DNA from: Acetobacter lambici
GTDB taxonomy: Bacteria; Pseudomonadota; Alphaproteobacteria; Acetobacterales; Acetobacteraceae
Length of the DNA stretch: 61,488 nt
Assembly (NCBI RefSeq): GCF_011516885.1
Contig: NZ_WOTD01000014.1
Span: 1 to 61,488 of the forward strand
Reading direction: 5' to 3'
Of this stretch, positions 35,824 to 45,032 are shown piece by piece; the stretch's first letter is position 1; each line of letters opens with the position of its first letter. The position numbers and the translations under genes are program-made. The notes under the pieces are model-generated. The model searched no databases and was not told the DNA's origin. It saw nothing but the letters and a program-made list of their open reading frames with translations.

Positions 35824-36534
35824 GTGGGCCGTTTTCCCAAAGCGTTGACCTTTGATGTTGTTGGTACCCTGATCGATTTTGAAAGCGGAATGATAGACGC
35901 GCTTCAAAATCTGTGCGGGGTCACCATTGAGCGGGAGGCATTTTTGAGTGCTTATCGGGGGATGCGCGCACGCGCGCAGACCCTTCCTTTTCCGCAGGAT
36001 CTCAAACCCATTTATCTGGAACTCGCTGCGCAGTTCGGCCTGCCGGAAAAAGAAGCCTACGCCGATGCCTTTGTCTACGCAGCAAAAGACTGGCCCGCGT
36101 TTGAAGACAGTGTGGAGGCCATGCAGCGGTTGGGCCGGTATTGCAAACTGGTGGCCATGACCAACACACAGCGTTGGGCTTTTTCCGGTATGGAAAAAAC
36201 ACTCGGGTTGCCTTTCCATGATTCAATCACGGCAGATGATGCGCTGTGCGAAAAACCGGATACTGCTTTTTTCGGGTTTGCGCGTGGCCGCCTGAGCCGG
36301 GATGGAATTCTGCAAGGAGACATTCTGCACGTAGCCCAAAGCCAGTACCATGATATTGGGGTGGCGCGTAAGCTGGGCTACACCGTGTGCTGGATTGAAC
36401 GGCGCAAAGCCATTGGCGGGTTTGGCGGTACAATCGCGGTCGAGAGCCTGACCAAACCGGACTATCATTTTTCCACCTTGAAGGAACTGGCGGATCTGGC
36501 CGATCAGGGCGGCCTGCAGATGTTATACTCCTGA
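35824..36534 (+). CDS. Haloacid dehalogenase type II-like hydrolase (HAD 2)
   Basis: 236 residues from a GTG with GGAG upstream. Motif I is divergent, ALTFDVVGTLIDF: the nucleophile Asp is kept, but the usual DxYGT becomes DVVGT. Motif II is AMTNTQ, and the Lys-containing CEKPDTAFFGFA plus HVAQSQYHDIGVA complete the HAD fold. It is the second gene of the TonB-receptor operon, 24 bp after the receptor stop. Its substrate is not known; the pairing with a flavin oxidase downstream recurs three times in this window. Confidence 0.85.
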   Translation: MGRFPKALTFDVVGTLIDFESGMIDALQNLCGVTIEREAFLSAYRGMRARAQTLPFPQDLKPIYLELAAQFGLPEKEAYADAFVYAAKDWPAFEDSVEAMQRLGRYCKLVAMTNTQRWAFSGMEKTLGLPFHDSITADDALCEKPDTAFFGFARGRLSRDGILQGDILHVAQSQYHDIGVARKLGYTVCWIERRKAIGGFGGTIAVESLTKPDYHFSTLKELADLADQGGLQMLYS

Positions 36535-36546
36535 GGGGATAAAGGC

Positions 36547-37875
36547 ATGGAAGTCCGGACCCTTGATGACGTACCAGCATCGGCCTTTCATTTACGTCTG
36601 GCACTTATTGCTGGTGGTGGGCCTTTTTGTGATGGCTACATTCTAGGTATTATTGGCGTTGTGTTGCCGCTTCTGGTTTCCAGTTTCCATCTGGGCGCCA
36701 ACGCCACCGGGCTTGTGGGGGCGGCTTCGCTGGCCGGTGTGTTTGTGGGAGGTCTGGCCGGTGGTGTGACCTCTGACCGGTTCGGGCGCAAGATCCTTTA
36801 CACCGTGAACATTCTTATGTTCACGGTCTTTTCCGCCGCCCAGTTTTTTTGTGCAAGCTTTGCTGGTTTGCTGGTCTGGCGCTTCCTTATTGGCATTGCC
36901 ATTGGTGCGGATTACCCTATTGCCACGGCCTACGTGACCGAGTTCATGCCCAGACGTTGGCGTGGACCGGCACTGAGCGGGCTGATCACCTTCTGGTGGC
37001 TGGGGTATGTGTGCAGCTTTATTATAGGGTATGCGCTGCTTTCGTTTTTTCCCGATAACTGGCAGCTTATTCTTGGCTCTAGCTTTGTGCCGTCCCTGCT
37101 TTTGCTCCTGTGCCGTGCTGGCATGCCGGAATCTCCGCTCTGGCTGCTTAGTGTCGGGCGTGCTGCGGAGGCGCGGCAGATCGTCAAAACATTCCTGAAA
37201 ATGGATATCGCGTTTGACGCTTCTTCCACAGCTCCATCCGCTGGGGGGATGCGGCAGGCCATGGGCCTGTTGTGGAGCCCACGTTACCGAGGATTACTGC
37301 TGTTTGTGTGTGCGTTCTGGATACTGCAAAGTGCGCCCGCATTTTCGATCCATACTCTACAAGCGCAAATTCTGGCGCAAATGCACCTGACCAATCCTAT
37401 TCTGGCAGCTTGCGTTGTCACATGCTTTACGTTTTTGGGGATTTTGCCTGTTACATTCGGGCTAATCAACAAAATCGGGCGTAGAACACTCCTTATCTGG
37501 TCGTTCGTGCTGGCAGCATTATCCTTGCTGTTTATCGTTGTCTGGCCAGGGCAGGCGGGGTGGGCAATTCTGGTCGCATTTATTGTGTATTCTGCGGTGG
37601 AAGCCGCGGGGAGCGGCCTGCAATTCGTGTATCCTAACGAACTGTTCCCAACAGAAATACGCGGGACCGCTGTAGGATTTGCCTCTTCTGCCAGTAGGCT
37701 CGGTGCGGCTGTAGGTACTTTTTTGCTACCTGTCGGCGTGGCCCATTTTGGTGTTCGGGCTACTCTGTTTGCGGCTTTTGGCCTGCTGGCCCTCGGAGCT
37801 CTTATATCATGGCGGTGGGCGCCGGAAACTGCCGGGCTTAGTCTCTCCCAAGCCAGCCATATTACCCTTTCCTGA
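36547..37875 (+). CDS. MFS importer (sugar/organic-acid porter type)
   Basis: 442 residues with GAGGGG before the ATG. Twelve helices are evident. The loop 2-3 motif is GGVTSDRFGRKILY, helix 4-5 has IGADYPIATAYVTEFMPRRWRG, resembling the sugar-porter PETRG-like region, and helix 10-11 has YPNELFPTEIRGTAVGFASS, the second copy of the signature. This is typical of the sugar porter and aromatic/organic acid:H+ symporter families. With a TonB receptor upstream and an oxidase downstream it probably takes the released compound into the cytoplasm. Confidence 0.88.
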   Translation: MEVRTLDDVPASAFHLRLALIAGGGPFCDGYILGIIGVVLPLLVSSFHLGANATGLVGAASLAGVFVGGLAGGVTSDRFGRKILYTVNILMFTVFSAAQFFCASFAGLLVWRFLIGIAIGADYPIATAYVTEFMPRRWRGPALSGLITFWWLGYVCSFIIGYALLSFFPDNWQLILGSSFVPSLLLLLCRAGMPESPLWLLSVGRAAEARQIVKTFLKMDIAFDASSTAPSAGGMRQAMGLLWSPRYRGLLLFVCAFWILQSAPAFSIHTLQAQILAQMHLTNPILAACVVTCFTFLGILPVTFGLINKIGRRTLLIWSFVLAALSLLFIVVWPGQAGWAILVAFIVYSAVEAAGSGLQFVYPNELFPTEIRGTAVGFASSASRLGAAVGTFLLPVGVAHFGVRATLFAAFGLLALGALISWRWAPETAGLSLSQASHITLS

Positions 37876-37896
37876 TACGATTATGAGGAACGCGTT

Positions 37897-39180
37897 ATGA
37901 AATTAACCTCCTATTGGCTGGAAACAGCACCATCATTCATAGGCAGCCCCATTGCAGCCATGCCCGGCGAGGTGGATGCCGTGGTGGTGGGGGGCGGTTT
38001 TAGTGGCCTTTCCGCCGCCCTGCGGCTGCGCCAGTTGGGGGCTTCCGTTGTTCTGCTTGAGCGCGAACATGTCGTGGGTGAGGCCTCGGGCAGGAATGGT
38101 GGCCATGTTAACAATGGCCTTGCCGGCAGCTTTTCCGTTGCATGCAAAAATATGGGTACGGAAAAAGCAACGGCACTGTACAAGGTTTTTAATAAAGCTG
38201 TTGATGCAGTTGAAACCCTTGTGCGCGATAATGCCATTGAATGTGATTTTGTGCGATGCGGCAAGCTCAAGGTTGGTAATTTACAGGCTCATCGTGCTGC
38301 TTTGCTGGCTGATTATGAACAGTTGCAAAAAGAAGCCGATCCAGACGTAAAGTTTATTGATGGTCAGCAGATCCGCCGCGAGTTGGCGTCTGACCTGTTC
38401 AATAGTGGCCTGATTTATCCCCATAGCGCACGCATGCATATGGGGCGTTTTGGCGTAGGGCTGGCCCAGTCGGTGCTTAAAGCTGGTGGGTTCATTTTTG
38501 AAAATACACCCATGACAGGGATAAAGTCAGGTAAAGGCGGGTTTGAGGTTGCCACCCCCCATGGCCCCATCTTTGCAAAAAACGTGCTTATGGCCACCGG
38601 GACCAGTCGGCATGGCCCATCCTGGTTCCGTCAGCGCATTATGCCTGTGGGGAGCTTTATTGTTGCAACGGAACCCATGGATGCATCCAGTCTTGAGCAG
38701 GTGTTGCCCGGTGGGCGTAATGTTGTGACCATGCAGAATATCCACAATTATTTTCGGGCCACAGCAGATAACAGATTGATTTTTGGCGGTCGGGCCAGTT
38801 TTTCCCGCTCACGCACGACAACGGATATCGCAAGTGGCCACATGCTGCTTGCTGCCATGCGCCGCACACTACCCGCCTTGCCAGATGTTAAAATAGATTA
38901 TTGCTGGGGTGGGGATGTGGATATGACCGTTGATCGTCTGCCGCGTGCGGGTCAGTGGAACGGAATTTACTACACCATGGGTTATAGCGGACATGGCACC
39001 CAGATGTCTGTTTACATGGGGCAACGTATGGCCGAAGCCATGAGTGGCATGCCCGGCACCAACCCGCTTGCAGGGCGGTCGTGGCCCAAAATTCCATTTT
39101 ATGGTTTGGCCTCCCACTTCCTGCCTGTGGTCGGCGCTTACTACCGGGCCAAGGATTATGTGCAGAATCTTGAGCCATAA
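37897..39180 (+). CDS. FAD-dependent amine/amino-acid oxidase (PuuB/DadA-like)
   Basis: 427 residues with GAGGAA before the ATG. AVVVGGGFSGLSAALRLRQLG (residues about 29-49) binds FAD; GRNGGHVNNGL is the conserved Arg-Asn-Gly-Gly segment of the DAO family; the C-terminus has NGIYYTMGYSGHGTQMSVYMG, typical of gamma-glutamylputrescine oxidase and D-amino-acid dehydrogenase-like proteins. It should oxidise a C-N bond, giving an aldehyde or imine plus ammonia or amine. It is the last gene of the receptor-HAD-MFS unit, followed by a strong bidirectional terminator. Confidence 0.9.
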   Translation: MKLTSYWLETAPSFIGSPIAAMPGEVDAVVVGGGFSGLSAALRLRQLGASVVLLEREHVVGEASGRNGGHVNNGLAGSFSVACKNMGTEKATALYKVFNKAVDAVETLVRDNAIECDFVRCGKLKVGNLQAHRAALLADYEQLQKEADPDVKFIDGQQIRRELASDLFNSGLIYPHSARMHMGRFGVGLAQSVLKAGGFIFENTPMTGIKSGKGGFEVATPHGPIFAKNVLMATGTSRHGPSWFRQRIMPVGSFIVATEPMDASSLEQVLPGGRNVVTMQNIHNYFRATADNRLIFGGRASFSRSRTTTDIASGHMLLAAMRRTLPALPDVKIDYCWGGDVDMTVDRLPRAGQWNGIYYTMGYSGHGTQMSVYMGQRMAEAMSGMPGTNPLAGRSWPKIPFYGLASHFLPVVGAYYRAKDYVQNLEP

Positions 39181-39261
39181 CCGTGTTGATCTTGTGCTCC
39201 AACAGTTTGTAAAAAATGGCATGATCCGTGCCAGCGTTTACAGGTTGGCTTATAGGACAGA

Positions 39262-39300
39262 CACAAAAAAGGCAGGGATATATTCCCTGCCTTTTTTGTG
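39262..39300. terminator. Bidirectional Rho-independent terminator
   Basis: A perfect 17-bp inverted repeat: 39262-39278 with 39284-39300, loop TATAT. The stem has an A6 tract on one side and T6 on the other, so it works for the oxidase gene (+) and the convergent hydroxyacid dehydrogenase gene (-). Confidence 0.95.
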
Positions 39301-39316
39301 GAAAAACCGATAAGGC

Positions 39317-40246
39317 TCAGTAGCCTTGGCTCCGATCCACTTTGGAGGGAAAGTCCCGCTCTCCCGCGAGGTAGCGTTGCACAGTATCAAGCAGCACGCA
39401 CCCTGCGGTTTCGGTCTGGCTATTGCTCGCAACATGGGGGGTCACCATGACATTGGGGTGGTCCCACAAGGGGCTGTCAGCAGGGAGGGGCTCGGGGTCC
39501 GTTACGTCCAGAATGGCCGCGCCAATCTGCCCGCTATCCAGTGCTGCCAGCAGGTCCGCTGTAACAAGATGCGCACCACGTGCGACATTGATAATCTGGG
39601 CACCTTTGGGCAATCTGGCAAACAGGTCGGCATTGAGCATGCCCCGTGTGGCATCCGTAAGGGGCAACAGGCAGACCAGAATATCGGATGATGCCAAAAA
39701 TGCATCCAGTTCATCTGAGCCTGCATAGCAGGTTACATTGGCAAGCGTGTGGCGCGAGCGTGACCAGCCGCTACAGTCAAACCCCGCATGGGCCAGAGCC
39801 TGCACGACTGGTGAGCCCAGCGTGCCCAGCCCCATAACACCCACCCGGCGTTGCGCAGCTATTTTGTTGTGCCTTGTTTTCCAGACATGCTGCTTCTGCT
39901 GCACAAGGTATGTCGGGATCTCGCGGTGTAATGTCAGGGTCGCCCATAGAACGTAGTCAACCATGCCGTCCGTCAGACCGGGTTCGATCATACGGATAAT
40001 GGTAACATGCTCGGGAATTGTGTTCATATCGAACTGGTCAACACCCGCCCCAACGGAAAACAGAACCTCAAGGTTGGGAAAGCGCTTCAGCAGGTCCGCT
40101 GGAGGTTCCCATGCGGCCATAAACCGCACGTCTTCGGGAGCCCCTGTTTCTGGCCATACATGGAAGGCAAGGTCAGGCAACGCCTTGTTGAAAAGTGGCT
40201 TCCAGACCTCTGCGCGTTCACGGGTGGATTTGAGCAGAAAAGACAT
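39317..40246 (-). CDS. ghrA: D-2-hydroxyacid dehydrogenase, GhrA-like (glyoxylate/hydroxypyruvate reductase)
   Basis: 309 residues from the ATG at 40246; a longer upstream frame to 40480 overlaps the GNAT coding end and is rejected. RVGVMGLGTLGSPVVQALA (about 138-156) is the NAD(P) Rossmann loop; INVARGAHLVTADLLAAL, TDPEPLPADSPLWDHPNVMVT and PHVASNSQTETA hold the catalytic Arg, Glu and His of the family. The short N-terminus and CWSRS-type NADPH-preferring region fit GhrA. It reduces glyoxylate or hydroxypyruvate in the cytosol. It lies 41 bp downstream of the GNAT gene on the same strand. Confidence 0.9.
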   Translation of the reverse strand: MSFLLKSTRERAEVWKPLFNKALPDLAFHVWPETGAPEDVRFMAAWEPPADLLKRFPNLEVLFSVGAGVDQFDMNTIPEHVTIIRMIEPGLTDGMVDYVLWATLTLHREIPTYLVQQKQHVWKTRHNKIAAQRRVGVMGLGTLGSPVVQALAHAGFDCSGWSRSRHTLANVTCYAGSDELDAFLASSDILVCLLPLTDATRGMLNADLFARLPKGAQIINVARGAHLVTADLLAALDSGQIGAAILDVTDPEPLPADSPLWDHPNVMVTPHVASNSQTETAGCVLLDTVQRYLAGERDFPSKVDRSQGY

Positions 40247-40287
40247 AGTGTAGTTTCCTACAGAATAAAGGGTAATCGCGCGTTTGA

Positions 40288-41172
40288 TTAGCAAAGGGCC
40301 TGGCTGCAAAGGGCAAAGCAGGTGGGGGACTGGGCTGAGGTATCGTTCTCGGTTTCTTCGGTCACCATGGATACAACAGAGCCCACGCGCAGCAGGCCCC
40401 ATTGGTCCAGCAACCCGGCTACGGTTTCGTCCTGAGGAATATCGACCCGTAGGAACTGCCCAGCACATGTGCCCGCCCAATAGGCCAGCATGGGCAGGGC
40501 AAAAGTCTGATCCAGCGCAACAATAGGGCCTGTGGCCTGCCCCCAGCCGAATTTACGGCAGAAGGAAAAACCCAGGATTCCTTTTTCTGAATCCACCAGA
40601 ATGCCGCGTCCATCCTCCATAAGCCGCAGGAGCAGGGCGGAGCGGTCAAGCTTGAGGGCGGCCTGGTCCATGGCGCAGATTGCACCAAGGTCGGCCGCTC
40701 CCATCGGGCGCATGCGACAACCTTCGGGCAGGGGGATCAGTGGCACGGTGGAAACATTACCCTGATGCTGCATGACGACGCCCGTGGAGTGAAAGCCACT
40801 TTTTTCGTAGAGAGGCACTCCGGCGGATGTCGCGTTGAGGTGGAGCCGATAACCCGGCAAAGCCTGCCGCGCCAAGGCCATAAGGTGCTTGCCCACGCCA
40901 TGGCCCTGCCACGCTGGGCTGACAATAATCATGCCCATGCTGGCAGCCTGTGTGCCCCACTGCCACCACAGGAGTGTGCCCACCACAGAGCCATCAGCCG
41001 TTGTGGCAACAAAGCCGTTGCCCAGAGCAAGCATTTGCTCCCAGTCTTCCAGCCTGTGGGGCCATGCTAGGTCTTTGGAGAGCTGCCAAGCCTGCGCAAG
41101 GTCTTCGGGCTGCATGGAGCGGAATGTGATCTGGGTATGCAGGACAGGGGGAGAGGTGGCGGTCTGGGTCAA
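40288..41172 (-). CDS. Double-domain GNAT family N-acetyltransferase
   Basis: 294 residues. The first GNAT domain (about 15-150) has the acetyl-CoA loop SPAWQGHGVGKHLMALAR and ends with LYEKSGFHSTG. A second, weaker GNAT-like domain (about 155-270, MRPMGAADLGAICAMDQAAL) follows, as in GNAT proteins with a C-terminal acetyltransferase-like half. It acetylates an amine or amino acid, substrate unknown. Its start overlaps the Lrp stop by four bases (ATGA), so the two are coupled; Lrp probably senses the substrate or product. Confidence 0.88.
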   Translation of the reverse strand: MTQTATSPPVLHTQITFRSMQPEDLAQAWQLSKDLAWPHRLEDWEQMLALGNGFVATTADGSVVGTLLWWQWGTQAASMGMIIVSPAWQGHGVGKHLMALARQALPGYRLHLNATSAGVPLYEKSGFHSTGVVMQHQGNVSTVPLIPLPEGCRMRPMGAADLGAICAMDQAALKLDRSALLLRLMEDGRGILVDSEKGILGFSFCRKFGWGQATGPIVALDQTFALPMLAYWAGTCAGQFLRVDIPQDETVAGLLDQWGLLRVGSVVSMVTEETENDTSAQSPTCFALCSQALC

Positions 41173-41666
41173 ATTTTCTGCTCCGGGAAAAAGTCCTGAA
41201 TCGGAAAAGATTCTTTTACGATAGGGGATTTTATCACGATATAACTGAAGTACTTCTCGATCCCGATGTTCAGCTCAAGAAGGTTTTCCATAATAATCTG
41301 GTAATGCTCCACATCGCGGGTAATGAATTTGACCAGATAGTCATACCCCCCGCTAATAAGGTGGCATTCCACAACGGTATCAAGCTTGCTGACGTGGCTT
41401 TCAAAGCGTGCAAAGTCATGGCGTCTGTGGTCAGAGAGGGTGATTTCCGTAAAAACCGTCAGAATGGACGTAATCTTACGGATATCAATCTGCGCGCCGT
41501 AGCCTGTTATGTAGCCCGCAGCCTCCAGCCGCTTGACGCGGATGAGGCAGGGGCTGGCCGAAAGACCAACCCTGTTGGCAAGTTCAACATTGGTCAGCCG
41601 ACCATTGCGTTGCAACTGCGTGAGAATTTTAAGGTCAATTCTGTCCAGCTTTGGGGTGGGCTGCAT
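41169..41666 (-). CDS. Lrp/AsnC-family transcriptional regulator
   Basis: 165 residues. The N-terminal helix-turn-helix is LDRIDLKILTQLQRNGRLTN followed by VELANRVGLSASPCLIRVKR. The C-terminal RAM/AsnC ligand domain includes VVECHLISGGYDYLVKFIT. Such proteins sense amino acids and bind DNA as octamers. It lies directly after the gabD gene and before the GNAT gene, in the middle of the amine/amino-acid catabolic block, and is the only transcription factor I see in the window, so it is a candidate regulator for the region. Confidence 0.93.
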   Translation of the reverse strand: MQPTPKLDRIDLKILTQLQRNGRLTNVELANRVGLSASPCLIRVKRLEAAGYITGYGAQIDIRKITSILTVFTEITLSDHRRHDFARFESHVSKLDTVVECHLISGGYDYLVKFITRDVEHYQIIMENLLELNIGIEKYFSYIVIKSPIVKESFPIQDFFPEQKI

Positions 41667-41696
41667 GGCAGAGACGATCTCCAGAGCAAGGATGGG

Positions 41697-41717
41697 TCAG
41701 CCCCGCGGCGGGGCTGA
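41697..41717. terminator. GC-rich hairpin between gabD and lrp
   Basis: TCAGCCCC (41697-41704) pairs with GGGGCTGA (41710-41717), loop GCGGC. No T-run on either side. It may attenuate transcription from gabD into lrp, protect the mRNA end, or lie in the lrp leader. Confidence 0.4.
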
Positions 41718-41744
41718 TAAACACTGATCAGAATGTTCCGGATG

Positions 41745-43205
41745 TCAAACGTCAAGCCCGCCGAGGTGCAGACTCTTCGTTTCCATGAACTCTTCCATAC
41801 CAGCATGTCCGCCTTCACGCCCAAGGCCGGATTCCTTGACCCCGCCAAAAGGCACGCTTTCCATGGAAATTGCACCGGTATTGTGGCCAATCATGCCAAA
41901 TTCCAGCGCTTCTCCCACGCGCCACAGACGGCGGATGTCGTTGGTGAAAAAATAGCTTGCCAGTCCAAAAGGTGTGTTGTTGGCAATTGTTACGGCCTCT
42001 TCCTCGGTTTTAAAGCGGAACAGGGGCAGCACGGGGCCAAATGTTTCCTCGTGTGCAACGCGCATGTCGGTGGTGACACCTTCAAGCACAACCGGCCATA
42101 CAAAGCGGCCTTCCGTGCGCAGGGGAGCCCCCACGTAGCGGGCACCTTTGCTCAAGGCATCTTCCACATGGGCACGCACCTTGGCCACGGCAGCATCGTT
42201 GATTAGTGGTCCAATTGTGCTCCCGGGTTCCATGCCCGCACCAACCTGCAGAGCCTCAACCTTGGCCATAACGGCAAGGAGCAGGCGGTCCCATATGCCG
42301 TCCTGCACCAGTACGCGGTTGGCACAAACACAAGTCTGTCCGGCATTGCGGAATTTGCTTTGCATAATCCCTTCGGCCGCAGCGTCCACATCCGCATCAT
42401 CAAACACCAGGAAAGGCGCATTGCCACCCAGTTCCATACTGCATTTTTTTACGGTAGCAGCGGATTGTTCGAGTAGAATTTTACCCACGCCAGTAGAGCC
42501 GGTAAATGTGAGCTTGCGCACAACCGGGCTTTCGGTCAGCACTTTGCCCACGGCTGCGGGCAGACCCGTAATAACGCTTAGCAAACCTGCGGGCAGGCCC
42601 GCGCGTTCTGCAAGGACGGTAAGAGCCAGAGCAGAAAAGGGCGTCAGTTCGGATGGTTTGATCACCATGCTGCACCCTGCGGCAATGGCAGGCCCACATT
42701 TGCGGGTGATCATGGCCAGAGGAAAGTTCCATGGCGTAATGGCGGCTGTAACACCTATGGGTTGCTTAAGCACCAATACGCGCCGGGCCGGGTCTGCCGT
42801 GCTCAGAATACTGCCTTCGCTCCGGCGCGCTTCCTCGGCGTACCATTTGAGAAAAGAGGCTGCATAGCGGACCTCACCCCGCGCTTCGGCCAGAACCTTG
42901 CCCTGCTCGGTGGTCATAATTTTGGCAAGGTCCTCCACATTGTCCATAACAAGCTGGTACCATGTGGCCAGCGCTTCCGCCCGCTGTGTGCCAGTTTTGC
43001 TGCGCCACGTCAGTTGCGCAACGCGGGCGGCCTCAACCGCTCTTTGAGTATCTTCTGCTGTGCAGGCTGGTACGGAGCCAATAATTTCCCCCGTTGCGGG
43101 GTTGTCCACATCAATGCATTGACCATCCGCCGCATTGCACCACGTACCTGCAATAAAGGCCTGCTGGCGGAAGAGTGTGGAATCATGAAGATCGAGTAGC
43201 GCCAT
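41745..43205 (-). CDS. gabD: Succinate-semialdehyde dehydrogenase, NADP-type
   Basis: 486 residues, full aldehyde-dehydrogenase length. It has GVTAAITPWNFPLAMITRK, KPSELTPFSALAL, the cofactor loop FTGSTGVGKIL, the general base Glu in MELGGNAPFLVFDD, and the catalytic Cys in FRNAGQTCVCANRV. The C-terminal GMIGHNTGAISMESVPFGGV is characteristic of GabD. It oxidises succinate semialdehyde to succinate, the last step of GABA and putrescine breakdown. That fits its place next to the importer, amine oxidases and aminotransferase in this region. Confidence 0.92.
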   Translation of the reverse strand: MALLDLHDSTLFRQQAFIAGTWCNAADGQCIDVDNPATGEIIGSVPACTAEDTQRAVEAARVAQLTWRSKTGTQRAEALATWYQLVMDNVEDLAKIMTTEQGKVLAEARGEVRYAASFLKWYAEEARRSEGSILSTADPARRVLVLKQPIGVTAAITPWNFPLAMITRKCGPAIAAGCSMVIKPSELTPFSALALTVLAERAGLPAGLLSVITGLPAAVGKVLTESPVVRKLTFTGSTGVGKILLEQSAATVKKCSMELGGNAPFLVFDDADVDAAAEGIMQSKFRNAGQTCVCANRVLVQDGIWDRLLLAVMAKVEALQVGAGMEPGSTIGPLINDAAVAKVRAHVEDALSKGARYVGAPLRTEGRFVWPVVLEGVTTDMRVAHEETFGPVLPLFRFKTEEEAVTIANNTPFGLASYFFTNDIRRLWRVGEALEFGMIGHNTGAISMESVPFGGVKESGLGREGGHAGMEEFMETKSLHLGGLDV

Positions 43206-43229
43206 GGTGTTCTCCTAATAATAAAGGGG

Positions 43230-45032
43230 TCAGGATAAATCTTGAGCATGTAAGTGGCAGGCGATGTGTGCGCCCGAAGGGGCCTGCCATGTGTGGGGGG
43301 GAGCCTGCGCACACTCTGCCACCGCAACCGGGCAACGCGGCATGTAGCTGCACCCCGTTGCCGGTGCGCGTTCCGCTCCGCTCTGCCTAAGACCGTTGTG
43401 CTGGATAACCCCGTCCAGCCAACCGGGTTGCATCTCGGGCACTGAGTTTTCTAGCTTGCGGGTATAGGGGTGGTGCGGTGGTACGTTCAGGGCGGCAGCC
43501 GTGGAAAATTCCACGCAATGTCCCGCATACAGAACAGCCACATGATCACAGACCGACCGCAACGCGTGCAGATCATGCGTGACAAACAGCCATGAAAGAC
43601 CGAGTTCCCGCTTGAGTTCCATCATCAGGTCCAAAATGGCAGCAGCCACCACGGTATCGAGTGCGGCAGTTATTTCGTCGCACAGGACAAGGCGGGGGCG
43701 TGCAGCCAGTGCACGGGCGAGGTTTACCCGCTGCTTTTGCCCGCCAGAAAGCTGGGGAGGGTAACGCCCGGCCAGAGCCTGAGGCAGGCGCACCATATCC
43801 AACACCCGCTTTATGGCGGCGTCAGAGGCATCTTCGTTATAAAATGTCAGCACACGGCGGAGTGTTGCTTCCACGGTCATGGCGGGGTTGAGCACAAGGT
43901 CAGCGTTCTGCGCGACCAGTTGCATGTGCTGGCGCTGCTGTGGAGTGCGTTCCTCAATTCTGGCCGGCAGGGGCTGGCCATCAAACATCATGCTCCCATC
44001 TGCCCATGGCTGGATGCCTGCCATGGCCCGAATGAGTGTGCTTTTACCGCACCCGGATTCACCGATAATGCCTAATGTTTCTCCTGCACAGACCGGCAGG
44101 CTGACATTATCCACAATGGTGTGCGTGGGGCGGCCATTGGCCATGGGGGGGCCATAGCCAACGACCAGATTTTTTATATCAAGCAGCGGTGCGCTCAGGG
44201 GCGGGGAGTCATGGTTACGCAGGTGGGGTTGGCTGGCGGCAACAAGCTGCTGGGTATAGGGCTGTGCGGGTTTGCTCAGTATCTGCCGGGTCGTGCCTTC
44301 CTCCTGCACATTGCCGTTTTTGAGCACGACGGCGCGGTCAGCCATCTGGGCGACAATGGCCAGATCATGGGTGACGTAAACGCCAGTAAACCCACACTGC
44401 CGCATGGCTACGCGAAAAGCCTCCAGCACTTCTATCTGGGTTGTAACATCGAGTGCTGTTGTGGGTTCGTCAAAAATAACCACTTCAGGCTCGGTTATCA
44501 GAGCCATGGCAGCCATGATCCGCTGGAGTTGGCCTCCCGAACATTCATGTGGGTAACGCGCACCAATGGTATGGGGGGTGGGCAGCGCCATCATCTCGAA
44601 CAGGGCTATTGCGTGCTCCACCGCCTCCTTGCGTGGGAGAATATGGTGCGCGAGGGCTGGCTCAATCACCTGCTCCATAAGGGGCAGGGCGGGGTTAAAG
44701 GCAGCACCGGCGTTCTGGGCAATATAGGCGATTGTTTTGCCCCGAAAGCTGCGTAATTCGCTTGCATTCATGGTGCGCACATCATGCCCGGCGACCCGGA
44801 GTTCGCCCTGCGCGATGCGGCAACCCGCCCGGGCATAGCCGGTCAGGGCAAGGGCTATGCTGGTTTTGCCCGAGCCGGATTCACCGATCAGGGCCAGCAT
44901 CTCTCCTTCCGCCACATCAAAGCTGACATTGGAGACAATAGGCGTTTCTGGCCCCGTGCCCCTGCGGCCGGTCAGGCACAGATTTTGCACCGAGATCAGG
45001 GGCGGGGGGGATGTGGGGTTCTGCCGGGTCAT
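43230..45032 (-). CDS. Peptide/opine-type ABC importer, fused double ATPase
   Basis: 600 residues from the ATG at 45032, chosen by its ATGA overlap with the permease stop. Two complete ATPase halves: Walker [12 protein letters not shown] (about 50-60) and [11 protein letters not shown] (about 330-340); signature motifs CSGGQLQR and LSGGQKQR; Walker [10 protein letters not shown] and LVLCDEITA (Ile replaces the usual Pro in the second). The C-terminal Cys-rich oligopeptide-type domain is reduced ([16 protein letters not shown]). This fused DppD-DppF arrangement is like GsiA. It powers import of small peptides, glutathione-like or opine-like substrates. Confidence 0.93.
   Translation of the reverse strand: MTRQNPTSPPPLISVQNLCLTGRRGTGPETPIVSNVSFDVAEGEMLALIGESGSGKTSIALALTGYARAGCRIAQGELRVAGHDVRTMNASELRSFRGKTIAYIAQNAGAAFNPALPLMEQVIEPALAHHILPRKEAVEHAIALFEMMALPTPHTIGARYPHECSGGQLQRIMAAMALITEPEVVIFDEPTTALDVTTQIEVLEAFRVAMRQCGFTGVYVTHDLAIVAQMADRAVVLKNGNVQEEGTTRQILSKPAQPYTQQLVAASQPHLRNHDSPPLSAPLLDIKNLVVGYGPPMANGRPTHTIVDNVSLPVCAGETLGIIGESGCGKSTLIRAMAGIQPWADGSMMFDGQPLPARIEERTPQQRQHMQLVAQNADLVLNPAMTVEATLRRVLTFYNEDASDAAIKRVLDMVRLPQALAGRYPPQLSGGQKQRVNLARALAARPRLVLCDEITAALDTVVAAAILDLMMELKRELGLSWLFVTHDLHALRSVCDHVAVLYAGHCVEFSTAAALNVPPHHPYTRKLENSVPEMQPGWLDGVIQHNGLRQSGAERAPATGCSYMPRCPVAVAECAQAPPHTWQAPSGAHIACHLHAQDLS

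Noticed and set aside
39317..40480. Longer start for the hydroxyacid dehydrogenase at 40480
   Set aside because: It overlaps the GNAT coding end and the family-like sequence begins at 40246.
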